This document shows positions 16,157-28,675 of a stretch of 64,000 bases of DNA, piece by piece; the first letter of the stretch is position 1, and each line of letters starts with the position of its first letter. Under the pieces are notes generated by a model. The model did not search any database. It worked only from the letters and a program-made list of their open reading frames with translations, and was not told where the DNA came from. The position numbers and the translations under genes are program-made. Source of the stretch: Hyphomicrobiales bacterium (GTDB taxonomy: Bacteria > Pseudomonadota > Alphaproteobacteria > Rhizobiales > Beijerinckiaceae); contig CAKNFJ010000002.1 in the NCBI GenBank assembly GCA_930633495.1, positions 694,793 through 758,792 on the forward strand. The letters are read 5' to 3'.

Positions 16157-18274
16157 TCACAGAACCGGAGCAATCGGCTTCGCGCGCGAGAACCCTTTGC
16201 CCCGCATCCCCGCCTTCGGCTTGTCGTCAACGAAGGGGTCGAAGAAGCTGTCGATGGTGAGGCCGCTCTCGGCAAAGAACGGCGACGGGTTCACCGCCCG
16301 CCCATTGCGGATCGACGCGCCCGATACCCAGAGCGACTTGCGCGCACGGGTGAAGGCGACGTGAACAAGCCTGCGCTCCTCTTCCATGCCGCCCGCGGAC
16401 GGCCCGAACCACCGATCGCCGGCCTTGCCCCTTACAGGCTCGCGCAGCGCTCTCGGGCTCGGCACGACGGCCGAGTCCACGCCAACGCAGAGCACATGGT
16501 CCCACTCCAGCCCCTTGCTCGCATGCATGGTCGAGATCGTGACCGCACCGCGCTTGCTGCGCTCGATGGCGATCTCTCCACCAAGGACCAGCCTTTCCAG
16601 GAAAAGCGGCGCGGAGGGCTCCTCGTTGGCGATCCGGCGCAGGACGTTCAGGTTCTCGACCCGGCGCTTTGCAGCCCGGTTCCCTGCCTTGCCAGCAAAA
16701 TCCTCGTAACCGACGCCCTCAGGGCGAAGCACGAATTCCAAAATCGTGGCCGTGTCTTCCTCAGCGTGCGCGTGGGCGCGATGGAGCGCCTCCAGAAGGT
16801 TGGAGAGTCGCTTGAGCGCCTCTACGGCTTCCGGAACGATCCGCCCCTGGGGATTTGCTGCAATGCGAGCGCAGACCTCGTGGAAAGGCTCTCCGGTGGC
16901 CAGGTGCTGATCAACGAGCGCGTGCTCAGCGACAGGTCCGAGCTGACGCGTCGGCCGGTTGACGATCCGCTGGAAGGCAAGGTCGTCCCATGGGTTCACC
17001 GCCAGGCGCATGTACGCCGCGATATCGCGAACCTCCTCGCGGTCGACAAGGCTCGCACCACCCGCCAGCTCGTAAGGGATCTTGGCCTTGAGGAGGCCCT
17101 CCTCGATTGTCGGGATCACGAAGGCCGATCGAACGAGAACGGCGATGTCGTCGTATTTCTGTCCTGCCTTCGCAAGTTCGGCGAGACGCGCGGCGACAGC
17201 CCAGGCCTCTTCCCGCTCGCCCCCATAAAGGCCGTGCTGGACACGTTCTCCGGACGTCCCGGATGCCAGGCTTTTCGGGAACTTGCGGCGGTTCCAGCCC
17301 ACAAGCTTGACCGCAGGGGCGAGGATCTCGTCCGTGCAACGACGATTGATCGTGAGCGGATAGACCCGCGCGTTCTCTCCGGCGATGTGGTCCATCGCCT
17401 CGGGATACCCACCCTGAAACGAATAGATGCTCTGGTCGACGTCGCCAACGACCATGACGCATGCGCCACGAGAGGCCAAAAGCCTCGCAAGCTCCACCTG
17501 GGCTTGATTGGCATCCTGTGCCTCGTCGACGAGTAGATGACCAATTCCACCGATCTCGACATCAGCGACTTCCGGATGGTCCCGCAATAACGCCGAGGCG
17601 CGCACGACGAGATCGCCAAAGTCCATTACGCCGCGGCGATCGAGCTCGAACTGGTAGGCGACGTAGAACTGGGCCAGACGCTCCTCTTCCTCCGATCGGC
17701 GGGGGCGCTCGGCATCTTCGATCTCAGCGACCGTCAGGCCCCAGCATTTCCAGCGACGGATTACCGTCGGCAGCGCTGAGATATAGCGGTCCACCTTGTC
17801 GGCGCGCCCGGGCGTGCCTTCCGGGAAATGGCGCTCAACACAGCTCTTGATCAGCCGGAGGGCGTCATCGTCGTCGATGATGGTGAAGTGCTTGGGCAGT
17901 CCCGCTGTCTTGTGATGCCGCCTGAGGATCCGCGCCGCCAGCGAATGAAACGTGCCCATCTGGATGCGTGAGGCGCTGCCGATATCCAGGAAATGCGCTA
18001 TGCGCTCTCGGATCTCTTTCGCCGCCTTGTTGGTGAAGGTCGCGATCGTGATCGCCTCAGGTTTCACGCCTCGTTTCGCGATCAGATGAGAGACCCTCGC
18101 AACCAGCGTCCTCGTCTTGCCCGTGCCGGCGCCGGCCATGACGATAACGCTCGCCTCGGTCGCATTGACGACAGCAGCCTGGTCCTCCGAAAGGGCCGGC
18201 TCCGTCTTCGCTGATTCATGCTGTGAGAAAAGATCCAACGCACACACCGATTCTCTATCCACTGCCGTGACCAT
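16157..18274 (-). CDS. uvrD: UvrD/Rep-family superfamily 1 DNA helicase (705 aa)
   Basis: All SF1A helicase motifs appear in order: Q-motif region LSEDQAAVVNA, motif I MAGAGTGKTRTL, Ia TFTNKAAKEI, Ib GTFHSLAARIL, II LLVDEAQDANQAQ, III VGDVDQSIYSFQGG, IV LTINRRCTDEI, V ISTMHASKGLEWDHV, VI RRLVHVAFTRARKSLWV. The enzyme is a 3'-5' translocase used in repair, replication restart or plasmid rolling. At 705 aa it is close to Rep/UvrD/PcrA. It is transcribed divergently from dnaE across a 92-bp region, so the two may be regulated together. It is a plasmid copy, so the symbol states family and not orthology. Confidence 0.92.
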   Translation of the reverse strand: MVTAVDRESVCALDLFSQHESAKTEPALSEDQAAVVNATEASVIVMAGAGTGKTRTLVARVSHLIAKRGVKPEAITIATFTNKAAKEIRERIAHFLDIGSASRIQMGTFHSLAARILRRHHKTAGLPKHFTIIDDDDALRLIKSCVERHFPEGTPGRADKVDRYISALPTVIRRWKCWGLTVAEIEDAERPRRSEEEERLAQFYVAYQFELDRRGVMDFGDLVVRASALLRDHPEVADVEIGGIGHLLVDEAQDANQAQVELARLLASRGACVMVVGDVDQSIYSFQGGYPEAMDHIAGENARVYPLTINRRCTDEILAPAVKLVGWNRRKFPKSLASGTSGERVQHGLYGGEREEAWAVAARLAELAKAGQKYDDIAVLVRSAFVIPTIEEGLLKAKIPYELAGGASLVDREEVRDIAAYMRLAVNPWDDLAFQRIVNRPTRQLGPVAEHALVDQHLATGEPFHEVCARIAANPQGRIVPEAVEALKRLSNLLEALHRAHAHAEEDTATILEFVLRPEGVGYEDFAGKAGNRAAKRRVENLNVLRRIANEEPSAPLFLERLVLGGEIAIERSKRGAVTISTMHASKGLEWDHVLCVGVDSAVVPSPRALREPVRGKAGDRWFGPSAGGMEEERRLVHVAFTRARKSLWVSGASIRNGRAVNPSPFFAESGLTIDSFFDPFVDDKPKAGMRGKGFSRAKPIAPVL

Positions 18275-18316
18275 GGATTGATCGAATGGTCCTTGTCCAT
18301 TTCACATGGATTGTGG

Positions 18317-18337
18317 AACTGGTTCTATCAACCAGTT
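18317..18337. promoter_or_regulatory. Dyad AACTGGTT-N5-AACCAGTT between uvrD-like and dnaE genes
   Basis: A perfect 8-bp inverted repeat with a 5-nt spacer lies in the divergent gap (18275-18366), 30 nt before the dnaE start. The same gap also has CATGGATTG at 18272-18280 (over the helicase start) and at 18305-18313. A dimeric repressor of both genes is plausible. It does not match the alphaproteobacterial LexA box (GTTC-N7-GTTC). Confidence 0.4.
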
Positions 18338-18366
18338 TGTGATTCAGCCTTGCTGACGAGGCCCTA

Positions 18367-22071
<3,705 letters not shown>

Positions 22072-22090
22072 GTTCCGAACTACCAACGAG

Positions 22091-22121
22091 AAAGGGCCGC
22101 CCGAGGGCGGCCCTTTCTGTT
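22091..22121 (+). terminator. Rho-independent terminator after dnaE
   Basis: An 11-bp perfect stem (AAAGGGCCGCC at 22091-22101 with GGCGGCCCTTT at 22106-22116) encloses a 4-nt loop and is followed by CTGTTTC. It lies 20 nt past the dnaE stop. The short T-rich tail is weak, but the G/C stem flanked by A and T tracts is typical. It could also serve the convergent small gene at 22144-22254. Confidence 0.8.
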
Positions 22122-22143
22122 TCTGGCTTTCGGATTGGACCCC

Positions 22144-22254
22144 TCACCAGCCTAGTCGGCCAACGAGCAGCCCCAAGGTGAAGCTGGTCAGCACGAGCTG
22201 GACCCCGGCCAGGAGAATGATGAGGGGCGGGCGTCGTTTCAGAAGGACCATCAT
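22144..22254 (-). CDS. Very small membrane peptide (36 aa)
   Basis: An ATG at 22254 (followed by a second ATG) has GCGGAG about 5 nt upstream. The product is a short basic N-terminus (MMVLLKRRPP) followed by one transmembrane helix (LIILLAGVQLVLTSFTLGLL) and a VGRLGW end. It lies at the 3' end of the minus-strand transfer operon, 45 bp after the 471-aa gene. Small single-helix proteins are common in conjugation operons, but no named family fits. Evidence is RBS, operon position and amino-acid composition only. Confidence 0.5.
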   Translation of the reverse strand: MMVLLKRRPPLIILLAGVQLVLTSFTLGLLVGRLGW

Positions 22255-22298
22255 GGCTCCGCTATGCCACCGGCAGGGAAGCCCGCCGGCCCGCGGGC

Positions 22299-23714
22299 TC
22301 AAGCTGCCATGAAACGCTGGCGAAGCGAAGCGAGGTATGGCCCCTTCGCCTTGTTGGGCAGCAGCGGCACCTTGTCGAGGTTCCACAACATGTTCTGGTT
22401 CCGGGTCGCCACCAGAACGGCCAGATCCTTGGTCTTGTCGTCTCCGCCCCAAGGCAAATTGCGCGCGTTGAAGACGCCCTCAGGCACATCGTTGAAGACC
22501 GGGACAAGGCCCTGCTGCAATCCGTCAGCAATGAGCTGGGAGACATCCTCCTCGGGCACGGTGCACTTGACCCACCCGATGCCATAGCCGGTCACCGCAT
22601 GGCCCTTCTGGGTCAGCTGGTGGGCGTGCTGGAACATCAGGACCTTGTCCATCGACCGTATCCACAAGCCCTGCCACGAGGTCTGCGCCTTCTCCTCGCC
22701 GTCACGGATCGGGCCAGCCTTCGACTTGTCCTCGCCGAGCATCGACGCGCGCCACAGGCACTCCGACACGATGCCGACGGACCAGGAGTATTCGGCCAGG
22801 CGATCGCTGAGGAAGTCCTTCACCGGCTCGGGCAGATTGGGCATGATCACCCAGTATTCCCGTCCGATCCAAAGCTGGCGGACATCGACCTCGGCCATGT
22901 CGGCCAGGTGTTTGAATTCGGGGTGCGCAACCCACTCGCGCTGCGTGCGCTGTTCCTTCTGGGTGGCGCTGCCGAATACGTAGATCTCCGAGACCTCAGG
23001 CTTGATCGCCTTCAGCGCGACGTTCGCCACACACGGCCGATCGCTGTTCAGAACGAACGCAGCCTTGTCTGAGGCCTTCGAAAGCATGTCGCCTCGCGAA
23101 ACCCACTCGAACGGCGCGCGCGGGACTGGCGTCTGCAGGAGATGGTTGGCGTAGGAAATACGGGGCCAACGCAGCGTGATCCGGCGCCCGCCGCGTGGCG
23201 GCTTGACCAGAGTGGGGCTGAACTCCTCCCAGGCCTTGCCGGACTGGAACACCTCCGCCGCGGGTCCCTTGGGGTATTCCAGATCAGGAAGAAGGCAGCG
23301 GACGTCCTCGCGCAGCGTGCGTCCGCGGAACGCCGAGCGAATGTCGGTCTTCGGAAAGACGTCGCGGATCAGGCGCCATGCATTGCGCATCACGCGATCA
23401 AAGGCGCCCGAGCAGAAGCGGCAGACGAAATCAGGGTCGGCCGATTCCGGGTCGTAGCCCCACTCGCGAAGGGTGTCGACATGGCTGACCACGAGATACT
23501 TGTCGTGCTTCAGGCTCGGGATGCGCCAGATCTCTGTCTGTCCGCGGAAGAAGTGCTCATAGGCGACGTTCGTCCACCAGATGGTGTCCGTCGACAGCTC
23601 GTGCGCGCCCGAGAAGCGGTCCGCGTCACCACCGGCGACCGCGTACCACCCCGAACGTGGGTCCTGTGGCTCGTCGAAGACCACAACACCGAATTTGCAG
23701 TCCTCGCTCTGCAT
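22299..23714 (-). CDS. Hypothetical protein at the end of the Dot/Icm transfer operon (471 aa)
   Basis: The soluble-looking product has a CRFCSGAFDRVMRNAWR segment near residue 100, a Trp-rich N-terminus and an aromatic-rich middle (WIGREYWVIMPNLPEPVKDFL). No Walker A is present, so it is not the DotO/IcmB ATPase that follows icmJ in Legionella. It follows the DotN-like gene by 7 bp and ends the minus-strand transfer operon, so a transfer or coupling-complex role is likely from context only. No homologous family recognised. Confidence 0.72.
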   Translation of the reverse strand: MQSEDCKFGVVVFDEPQDPRSGWYAVAGGDADRFSGAHELSTDTIWWTNVAYEHFFRGQTEIWRIPSLKHDKYLVVSHVDTLREWGYDPESADPDFVCRFCSGAFDRVMRNAWRLIRDVFPKTDIRSAFRGRTLREDVRCLLPDLEYPKGPAAEVFQSGKAWEEFSPTLVKPPRGGRRITLRWPRISYANHLLQTPVPRAPFEWVSRGDMLSKASDKAAFVLNSDRPCVANVALKAIKPEVSEIYVFGSATQKEQRTQREWVAHPEFKHLADMAEVDVRQLWIGREYWVIMPNLPEPVKDFLSDRLAEYSWSVGIVSECLWRASMLGEDKSKAGPIRDGEEKAQTSWQGLWIRSMDKVLMFQHAHQLTQKGHAVTGYGIGWVKCTVPEEDVSQLIADGLQQGLVPVFNDVPEGVFNARNLPWGGDDKTKDLAVLVATRNQNMLWNLDKVPLLPNKAKGPYLASLRQRFMAA

Positions 23715-23721
23715 TTCGCCT

Positions 23722-24480
23722 TCAATGCTGATGGAGATTCTGAACCAGGTTCTTCCAGACCGCGGGCTTGATGTTCCCGTAAGGTCCGCCAGGGCCCAGC
23801 CAATCGTCGACGATCTGAGGCATCATGTCCGTGCCGCGCTCCTTGCAGTGCGGCCCGAGCAAAAGAAGCCTGTAGGGCGACAGGGACTCGATGCGACGCT
23901 CATAGTGCTCGTCGTTGAGCTTGAGCAGCGCATTCGCAAGGTCGACCGGATCCGATGAGCCCAAGCGAGCCTCGGCGAGCGCTTCCCTGGAACGGAACCG
24001 ATCCATAAGGACGTCTGCGGACTCGGCGATCAATCGAGCTGATTGCTTCCGATCCTCCATTTCCTTGGGATCCGCGACCACCTTCTCGCAGTAGCGGCGC
24101 GCGACCAGAATCGTGCGGCACAGATGCGAAAGGTGAGCCTGGGAAATCTCAGGCAAATAGATGATCGACGCCTCCCGGCCCGCTCCGCGGTCTTGCCCCC
24201 AGAAGCCGATGTGGTGGACCGCATGGCAGTGCATGCAGGTCGTCACGAGGTTGTCCGGACGGTTGTCCGAATGATCATCGTTCCGGTGGTGGACCTGCAT
24301 GTAATAGCCGCCCTTGGGGGAGCGGAAGCCGCAGAAGCGGCAGCTATCGTTGTCGCGGGCCCGAACCTGCGGCTTGACCATCTGGAACTCGGCGTCGGCG
24401 CCCCCGGACTCAGGGTCCGTGCCGCGCCAGTTCTTCGCCTTGACCGAGATGATGAGGGGCAGCGTCTTCATGCCGCTCAC
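23722..24480 (-). CDS. dotN: DotN/IcmJ-like HNH-fold protein of the type IVB coupling complex
   Basis: Residues about 40-95 form an HNH/treble-clef zinc unit: RDNDSCRFCGFRSPKG, then MQVHHRNDDHSDN and NLVTTCMHCHAVHHIGFWG. Legionella DotN (IcmJ; TraT-like in IncI plasmids) is a component of the Dot/Icm coupling complex with such an HNH-like zinc fold. Gene order supports this: it follows DotI, DotH, DotG and DotF homologues as icmJ does in Legionella (with icmC and icmD absent). The GTG start overlaps the DotF-like stop (GTGA); an ATG 3 codons on is an alternative. A plain HNH endonuclease is the competing call. Confidence 0.7.
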   Translation of the reverse strand: MSGMKTLPLIISVKAKNWRGTDPESGGADAEFQMVKPQVRARDNDSCRFCGFRSPKGGYYMQVHHRNDDHSDNRPDNLVTTCMHCHAVHHIGFWGQDRGAGREASIIYLPEISQAHLSHLCRTILVARRYCEKVVADPKEMEDRKQSARLIAESADVLMDRFRSREALAEARLGSSDPVDLANALLKLNDEHYERRIESLSPYRLLLLGPHCKERGTDMMPQIVDDWLGPGGPYGNIKPAVWKNLVQNLHQH

Positions 24481-25694
24481 CGCTGAACGATGACGCCACG
24501 GTCGGTGATGACGATGAAGTTCTTCTCGTACTTCGAGACCTGCTTCACGACACCGCCGTTGTCCGGCAGCACGTCACCAGCCTTCACCTGCAGGGTGCTC
24601 CCGGACGGAGCCTTGACCCAGGCCACACCGCGCGAGACGCCTTGCAGCGCCCAGCCAGAGAGGACCTCGGGCTTCAGTGGCACCTCGGTCGTGGGCTTGG
24701 GCATCTGGGAGACGCCACGGGCTTCAAGAGCCCCCAGGCGCTCTTCCAGCCCCTTGGCGCGCTGCTCCAGATCGGTGCGAGCGGTCGCCGCGGCGCGCAA
24801 CTGCTCCTCGAGGCGGTTGATCCGCTCGATCGTCGCAGCATCGGGCTTCGCAGCAACAGGAGCGACCTGGGGCACGGGAGCGGGCAAAGAGTTGGCGGCA
24901 GGCAGCGACGGCGGCGGCAGGCTCGGCGCTCCACCAGCGGGCTGCATGCCCTGAAGCGGCGGCAACTGCCCCTGCTGCTGCACAGGCCGCTGGCCAAACT
25001 GCTGACCCACCGGCTGCGGCGCGCCAACCTGGACGACTGCCGGCTTGTCGAGGCCGATCAGCGGACCGATGTACGGCTGGATGACCTGCGTGAAGCTGAA
25101 ATACAGCAGCGCGAGGCCACCGACGCCGATGCCGGCATAGGTCGCGAGCTGGATCAGCCGTGCCTTCTTGTCAACGGCCCCTTCCTCGCCCTCGTCGCCT
25201 TCCTCTTCGTCGCCGTCGTCCTCTTGATCACCATCCTCGTGGTCACCGGCATTGTCGCCTTCGTCGTCGGAATGCGAGCCAGCGCCACGGTGATCCTCGC
25301 CGCGGCCCTCGTCCTCATCGTCATCACCGCCGAAGCTGACGCGCTCGTGCTCCTGGCGAGCCGGCGCGCGGCTGGCGGTCGCAACCTCCGCCTCTTCGTC
25401 GCCACCAAAATCGGAAGCCTTCAGCGGACGCGCAGCGGTAGCGCCGCCGACATCCTCGAAAGAGGGCTTGTCGTCATCGCCGCCTCCGAAGCCGCCGAAC
25501 GCATCCTCGGGCACGGCAGCGGGCTTGCTGGTCGGGCGCGAGGGCTTCCCTTGGACGGGGGCCTCGTCGATGGAAAGATCGATATCGGGCTCGAATTCCG
25601 GGCCAGACTTGGGGTCGTTGCCGAAGCCGCCGAAATCGATGTCCTGGCCGAACGTGTCGTCCCCGCCGCCCTTTTTCTCTGTGCTCATGATCAC
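24477..25694 (-). CDS. dotF: DotF/IcmG (TraP)-like inner-membrane transfer protein (405 aa)
   Basis: The architecture is that of IcmG/TraP: a long acidic, low-complexity cytoplasmic N-terminus (repeated FGGDDD and EEGDEGEEG), one membrane helix near residue 185-205 (TYAGIGVGGLALLYFSF), a Pro/Gln-rich linker, a coiled coil (INRLEEQLRAAATARTDLEQ), and a C-terminal small beta domain (GWALQGVSRGVAWVK to KNFIVITDRGVIV). It contacts the channel core in Dot/Icm systems. It overlaps the dotG-like stop by 4 nt. The GTG at 25694 or the ATG at 25688 may be the start. Confidence 0.75.
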   Translation of the reverse strand: MIMSTEKKGGGDDTFGQDIDFGGFGNDPKSGPEFEPDIDLSIDEAPVQGKPSRPTSKPAAVPEDAFGGFGGGDDDKPSFEDVGGATAARPLKASDFGGDEEAEVATASRAPARQEHERVSFGGDDDEDEGRGEDHRGAGSHSDDEGDNAGDHEDGDQEDDGDEEEGDEGEEGAVDKKARLIQLATYAGIGVGGLALLYFSFTQVIQPYIGPLIGLDKPAVVQVGAPQPVGQQFGQRPVQQQGQLPPLQGMQPAGGAPSLPPPSLPAANSLPAPVPQVAPVAAKPDAATIERINRLEEQLRAAATARTDLEQRAKGLEERLGALEARGVSQMPKPTTEVPLKPEVLSGWALQGVSRGVAWVKAPSGSTLQVKAGDVLPDNGGVVKQVSKYEKNFIVITDRGVIVQR

Positions 25695-26890
25695 TGGTTC
25701 CCGTTCGGCAGGAAGAGGATGCCCACAGGCGTCCCGGACGCGACCTTCACGGTCGTCGGGCGGTTGCCGTAGGTCTGATTGAGGATCTGACCAGCCGCGC
25801 CAGCTGCGACGCCACCGGCGACGTACAACTGCTGGCGGGTGCTCAGCGCCGGGTTGGAGACGGTAACGCCTCCGAGCCCGATGTTCGTGGTTTGGCCGGA
25901 CTGACCGATCGCCTGCCCGAAGCCCTGGGCGAACGCAGCCGCCGCGGTGAAGCCGAGGTTCGTCAGGATGTGCCGGTCGATGTCAGTGGCCAGCGCCGTG
26001 CCGATTTCCTTGGTATCGACGGCGACCGCGTTGATCGTGACGCTCTTGTTCACCTCGGTGCCATCGCGAAGGTTCTGCACCGTCATCGTCTTGAACGACA
26101 GAACGAGCGCATCACGCTTGGTCTCGAACGACCCGATCAGCGTGGCTCCAGCAAACTCGCCTTGGGCAATGCGGGCCAGAATGGGGCCCGGCGCATCCGA
26201 GTTCGCGGTCGACACCATCTCGGCGTAAAGGATCGTGCCGGCCAGCGGGAGCTTCAGCCCGCTCAGCGGATCCACGAGCGAGGCAGCGCCGGCGGCGGCG
26301 GCCTGCGCCTGCGACGGTCCCGACTGGCCGGCGCCAGCGAGCACATTCTCCTTCGCGTAGTATTTGACGTCGGCCGGCCCAAACTGGATGCGGGCGATCT
26401 GCTCCATCTGGCGCTTCATCAGCTCGGCGAGGCCGTCGTCAACCTGGTTCACCGGGACAGCTGCAACGACCGGAGCAACCGGCAGAACCGGCGGCGCGAT
26501 CACCGGGCGCACGACCGGAGGATCCGGACGCTCGATGCCGTCGCCGTTCCCTTGGCGGTTGCGATCCTCATTGGGCATGTCCACCGGCGCCATCGGCTGC
26601 GCGACCACGGTCGGGAGCGCGCTGCGCCCCTCGTTCGCCGCACGCTGCTGGCGATCGCGGTCGGCGTCGTCGATCATCCGGCGCATGTCTGCGGTCGGGG
26701 CAGCCGAGCCCGGCACGTTGCGAACGGTGTTCGACGGCGAGCGGATGTCGGACGCCGGCGGAAGATCCCCACCAGAGCTCACGAAATACCCGACGATCGC
26801 GACTGTCGCGACAGCGCCGATGACGATGAGGAACCGGCCGCCCCCCTTGACGGAGGAAGAGAGGCGCTGCCCGAGGCTTGCTCGCTCCAT
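25691..26890 (-). CDS. dotG: DotG/IcmE (TraO)-like channel protein (399 aa)
   Basis: A single inner-membrane helix near residues 18-38 (GGRFLIVIGAVATVAIVGYF) is followed by a Pro-rich periplasmic stretch and a C-terminal VirB10/TrbI-like domain. That domain is marked by GTILYAEMVSTANSDAPGPI, AQGEFAGATLIGSFE and a C-terminal helix pair with GGVAAGAAGQIL. DotG spans both membranes and lines the transfer channel. It lacks the long pentapeptide-like repeats of Legionella DotG, as the shorter IncI TraO does. It is 12 bp downstream of the dotH-like gene and overlaps the dotF-like gene. Confidence 0.85.
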   Translation of the reverse strand: MERASLGQRLSSSVKGGGRFLIVIGAVATVAIVGYFVSSGGDLPPASDIRSPSNTVRNVPGSAAPTADMRRMIDDADRDRQQRAANEGRSALPTVVAQPMAPVDMPNEDRNRQGNGDGIERPDPPVVRPVIAPPVLPVAPVVAAVPVNQVDDGLAELMKRQMEQIARIQFGPADVKYYAKENVLAGAGQSGPSQAQAAAAGAASLVDPLSGLKLPLAGTILYAEMVSTANSDAPGPILARIAQGEFAGATLIGSFETKRDALVLSFKTMTVQNLRDGTEVNKSVTINAVAVDTKEIGTALATDIDRHILTNLGFTAAAAFAQGFGQAIGQSGQTTNIGLGGVTVSNPALSTRQQLYVAGGVAAGAAGQILNQTYGNRPTTVKVASGTPVGILFLPNGNQ

Positions 26891-26902
26891 GACAGTCGTT
26901 CC

Positions 26903-27856
26903 TTAGCGGCTGATGCGAACGTGGGCCGCCCGGCCGCCGGCCGAGACGATCACGACAGGTGAATCGACGAGGGTGAACACGTTCACGCCAGACACGTTCG
27001 AGCTGCGCGACGTGTAGGCGGGCGAGAGAATGTCGCCGCGGGTCCGGACGTAGAGCATGTCCTCAAAGCGCCAGGCCTCGACATCGGGCGAGGTCGTCTT
27101 CATCCGGCGGGATCCCTGCGGAGGGACGCCGTCGAGAAACTTGATCATCGTCGAGTCGTTGGTCGGCGCCAGACTGGTGGTGCCGACGATGTCCTGCGCG
27201 GCGTTCGGGCCGCGGGCATCGAGACGCACGTCCAGTCGGTAATCGACCTCGGGCTCGCCCTGCCGGATAGCCAGGGTGATCGGAACGGGGTGCCCGACCA
27301 GGGTCACGGCGAGATTGCCTGGAACCCACTCCTGGATGGCGTTGACGACAATGATGTTCGTCTTCCCTTCCTCACCGGCGGACTGCGCGGCATAGGCCTG
27401 CGGATTGCCCGTCGTGACAGACAGGACCGGCCAGGGCTGGCCCGTGATGTCCGAGAAGGTCATCGTCGAAACGATCCCAGGCTGCACGCGCAGCACAGGA
27501 GGCTCCTCACCGGGCCGGAGCGTCAGGCGGATTGCGCGGGAGACAGGCTTCCCTGGATTGAGCGGGGTCGCGATGCCCCGGCGGGTGTCATCCAGCCCCC
27601 TGCGATAGGTCTGGATCTGACCCGGCGACATCGGCAGCGTCTCGCGGATCGCGCGATCAAAAGCTTGATCCCGCCGGTTCTGCGGGCTCGGCTGCGCGGG
27701 CTGGACAGGCGCAGGCGCGACACCCTGACCAGGCGCAGGCGGCGGCGACGCCAGCAGGAGCTGATCGACACCCTGCGCGAGGCCGGGGGCGATCGCTGCC
27801 ACGAAGGCAAGCGCATGGGCCATGCCCCGGAATGAATGAGCAATGAAGCGGGTCAC
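26903..27856 (-). CDS. dotH: DotH/IcmK (TraN)-like outer-membrane core protein (317 aa)
   Basis: A signal peptide occupies the N-terminus (a later Met at residue 12 may be the true start; cleavage near GLAQG). After a Pro/Gln-rich segment comes IRLTLRPGEEPPVLRVQPGIVSTMTFSD and WPVLSVTTGNPQAY, then NIIVVNAIQEWVPGNLAVTLVGHPVPITLAI, the hallmark of DotH/TraN. DotH forms the outer ring of the type IVB channel with DotC and DotD, which are not in this window. It is 6 bp downstream of the dotI-like gene. Confidence 0.85.
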   Translation of the reverse strand: MTRFIAHSFRGMAHALAFVAAIAPGLAQGVDQLLLASPPPAPGQGVAPAPVQPAQPSPQNRRDQAFDRAIRETLPMSPGQIQTYRRGLDDTRRGIATPLNPGKPVSRAIRLTLRPGEEPPVLRVQPGIVSTMTFSDITGQPWPVLSVTTGNPQAYAAQSAGEEGKTNIIVVNAIQEWVPGNLAVTLVGHPVPITLAIRQGEPEVDYRLDVRLDARGPNAAQDIVGTTSLAPTNDSTMIKFLDGVPPQGSRRMKTTSPDVEAWRFEDMLYVRTRGDILSPAYTSRSSNVSGVNVFTLVDSPVVIVSAGGRAAHVRISR

Positions 27857-27862
27857 GGAGAC

Positions 27863-28570
27863 TTACCTCGCGAAGATCTGCGCGATGCCGAGCCCGCGGG
27901 GGTTCTCGACCTCAGGACGACGGACAACAACAAGCTCGACGACGCGCGGCTCGCTGTTGCGCCCAGACACGTTTTCGTAGGTGAGAAGGAGCGGCAGCTC
28001 GATGCGCCAGCCATAGCGGCCGCCCTCGACGATGCCTTGGCTGACGATAACGGGAGCCCCCTGGGGGACGGCGGTGCTCGCCAGCTGCTCCTTGATGATG
28101 GTCGCGAGCACCTTCGAGCGTTCAAGAGCGTTCTGATAGCTCTTCCATCCGGAGTCGGTGAACAGCAGGCGATGCTCGTTCAGCTGCGACTGGTAGTTCG
28201 CGAAGTTCAACGTGAAGGACCGAACGACCGAGTCGGTCGCCCAGTTCAGCACTTCGTTCGTCGTCTGGATCGGACGCTCCAGAGGAATGACCTCCCGAAT
28301 GCCGCCCTCCGGGTCCGTGGCGAAATAGCGAACCGGAACCGGCCGCATCCCAAAGAACACGTTGGCGACCACCGACAGCGCGAGAACGCCGAAGGTGATG
28401 AAGAGCACGCGCAGCAGAAACTCATACCGCTCACGCGAAAACGCGTTGCGCGCGATTTCAGTCGCAGCCGCCTCATCGTGATGCGGGCGTGCGGCGGACG
28501 CGTGGAAAGGAGCCGGGGCCTTGCGACCACCCGACTTCCCTTTTCCTTTATGCGATTCGTCGCGGTTCAT
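27863..28570 (-). CDS. dotI: DotI/IcmL (TraM)-like inner-membrane transfer protein (235 aa)
   Basis: A basic N-terminus is followed by one membrane helix (about residues 52-74, LLRVLFITFGVLALSVVANVFF) and the typical periplasmic domain: RYFATDPEGGIREVIPLERP, then VVRSFTLNFANYQSQLNEHRLLFTDSGW. These are the DotI/TraM landmarks. DotI is a VirB8-like inner-membrane assembly factor. It is the first gene of the minus-strand transfer operon; the 105-bp gap upstream (28571-28675), divergent to the zinc-finger/SANT gene, should hold the promoter. Confidence 0.87.
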   Translation of the reverse strand: MNRDESHKGKGKSGGRKAPAPFHASAARPHHDEAAATEIARNAFSRERYEFLLRVLFITFGVLALSVVANVFFGMRPVPVRYFATDPEGGIREVIPLERPIQTTNEVLNWATDSVVRSFTLNFANYQSQLNEHRLLFTDSGWKSYQNALERSKVLATIIKEQLASTAVPQGAPVIVSQGIVEGGRYGWRIELPLLLTYENVSGRNSEPRVVELVVVRRPEVENPRGLGIAQIFAR

Positions 28571-28675
28571 GCTCGTCCTTCCATGTCATCAAGGTCTGAC
28601 GGATTGGTCGTTGAAGGCAAGAGGCCTTATTCCTTGACGCACCAAAAGTTCTCGATCACGTTCCTTCGATAGTCA

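Noticed and set aside
15872..17536. A 554-aa plus-strand frame
   Set aside because: Antisense to the UvrD-like helicase and the small anchored protein.
18317..18337. LexA box in front of dnaE
   Set aside because: The dyad does not fit GTTC-N7-GTTC, and no imuA/imuB mutasome genes are adjacent.
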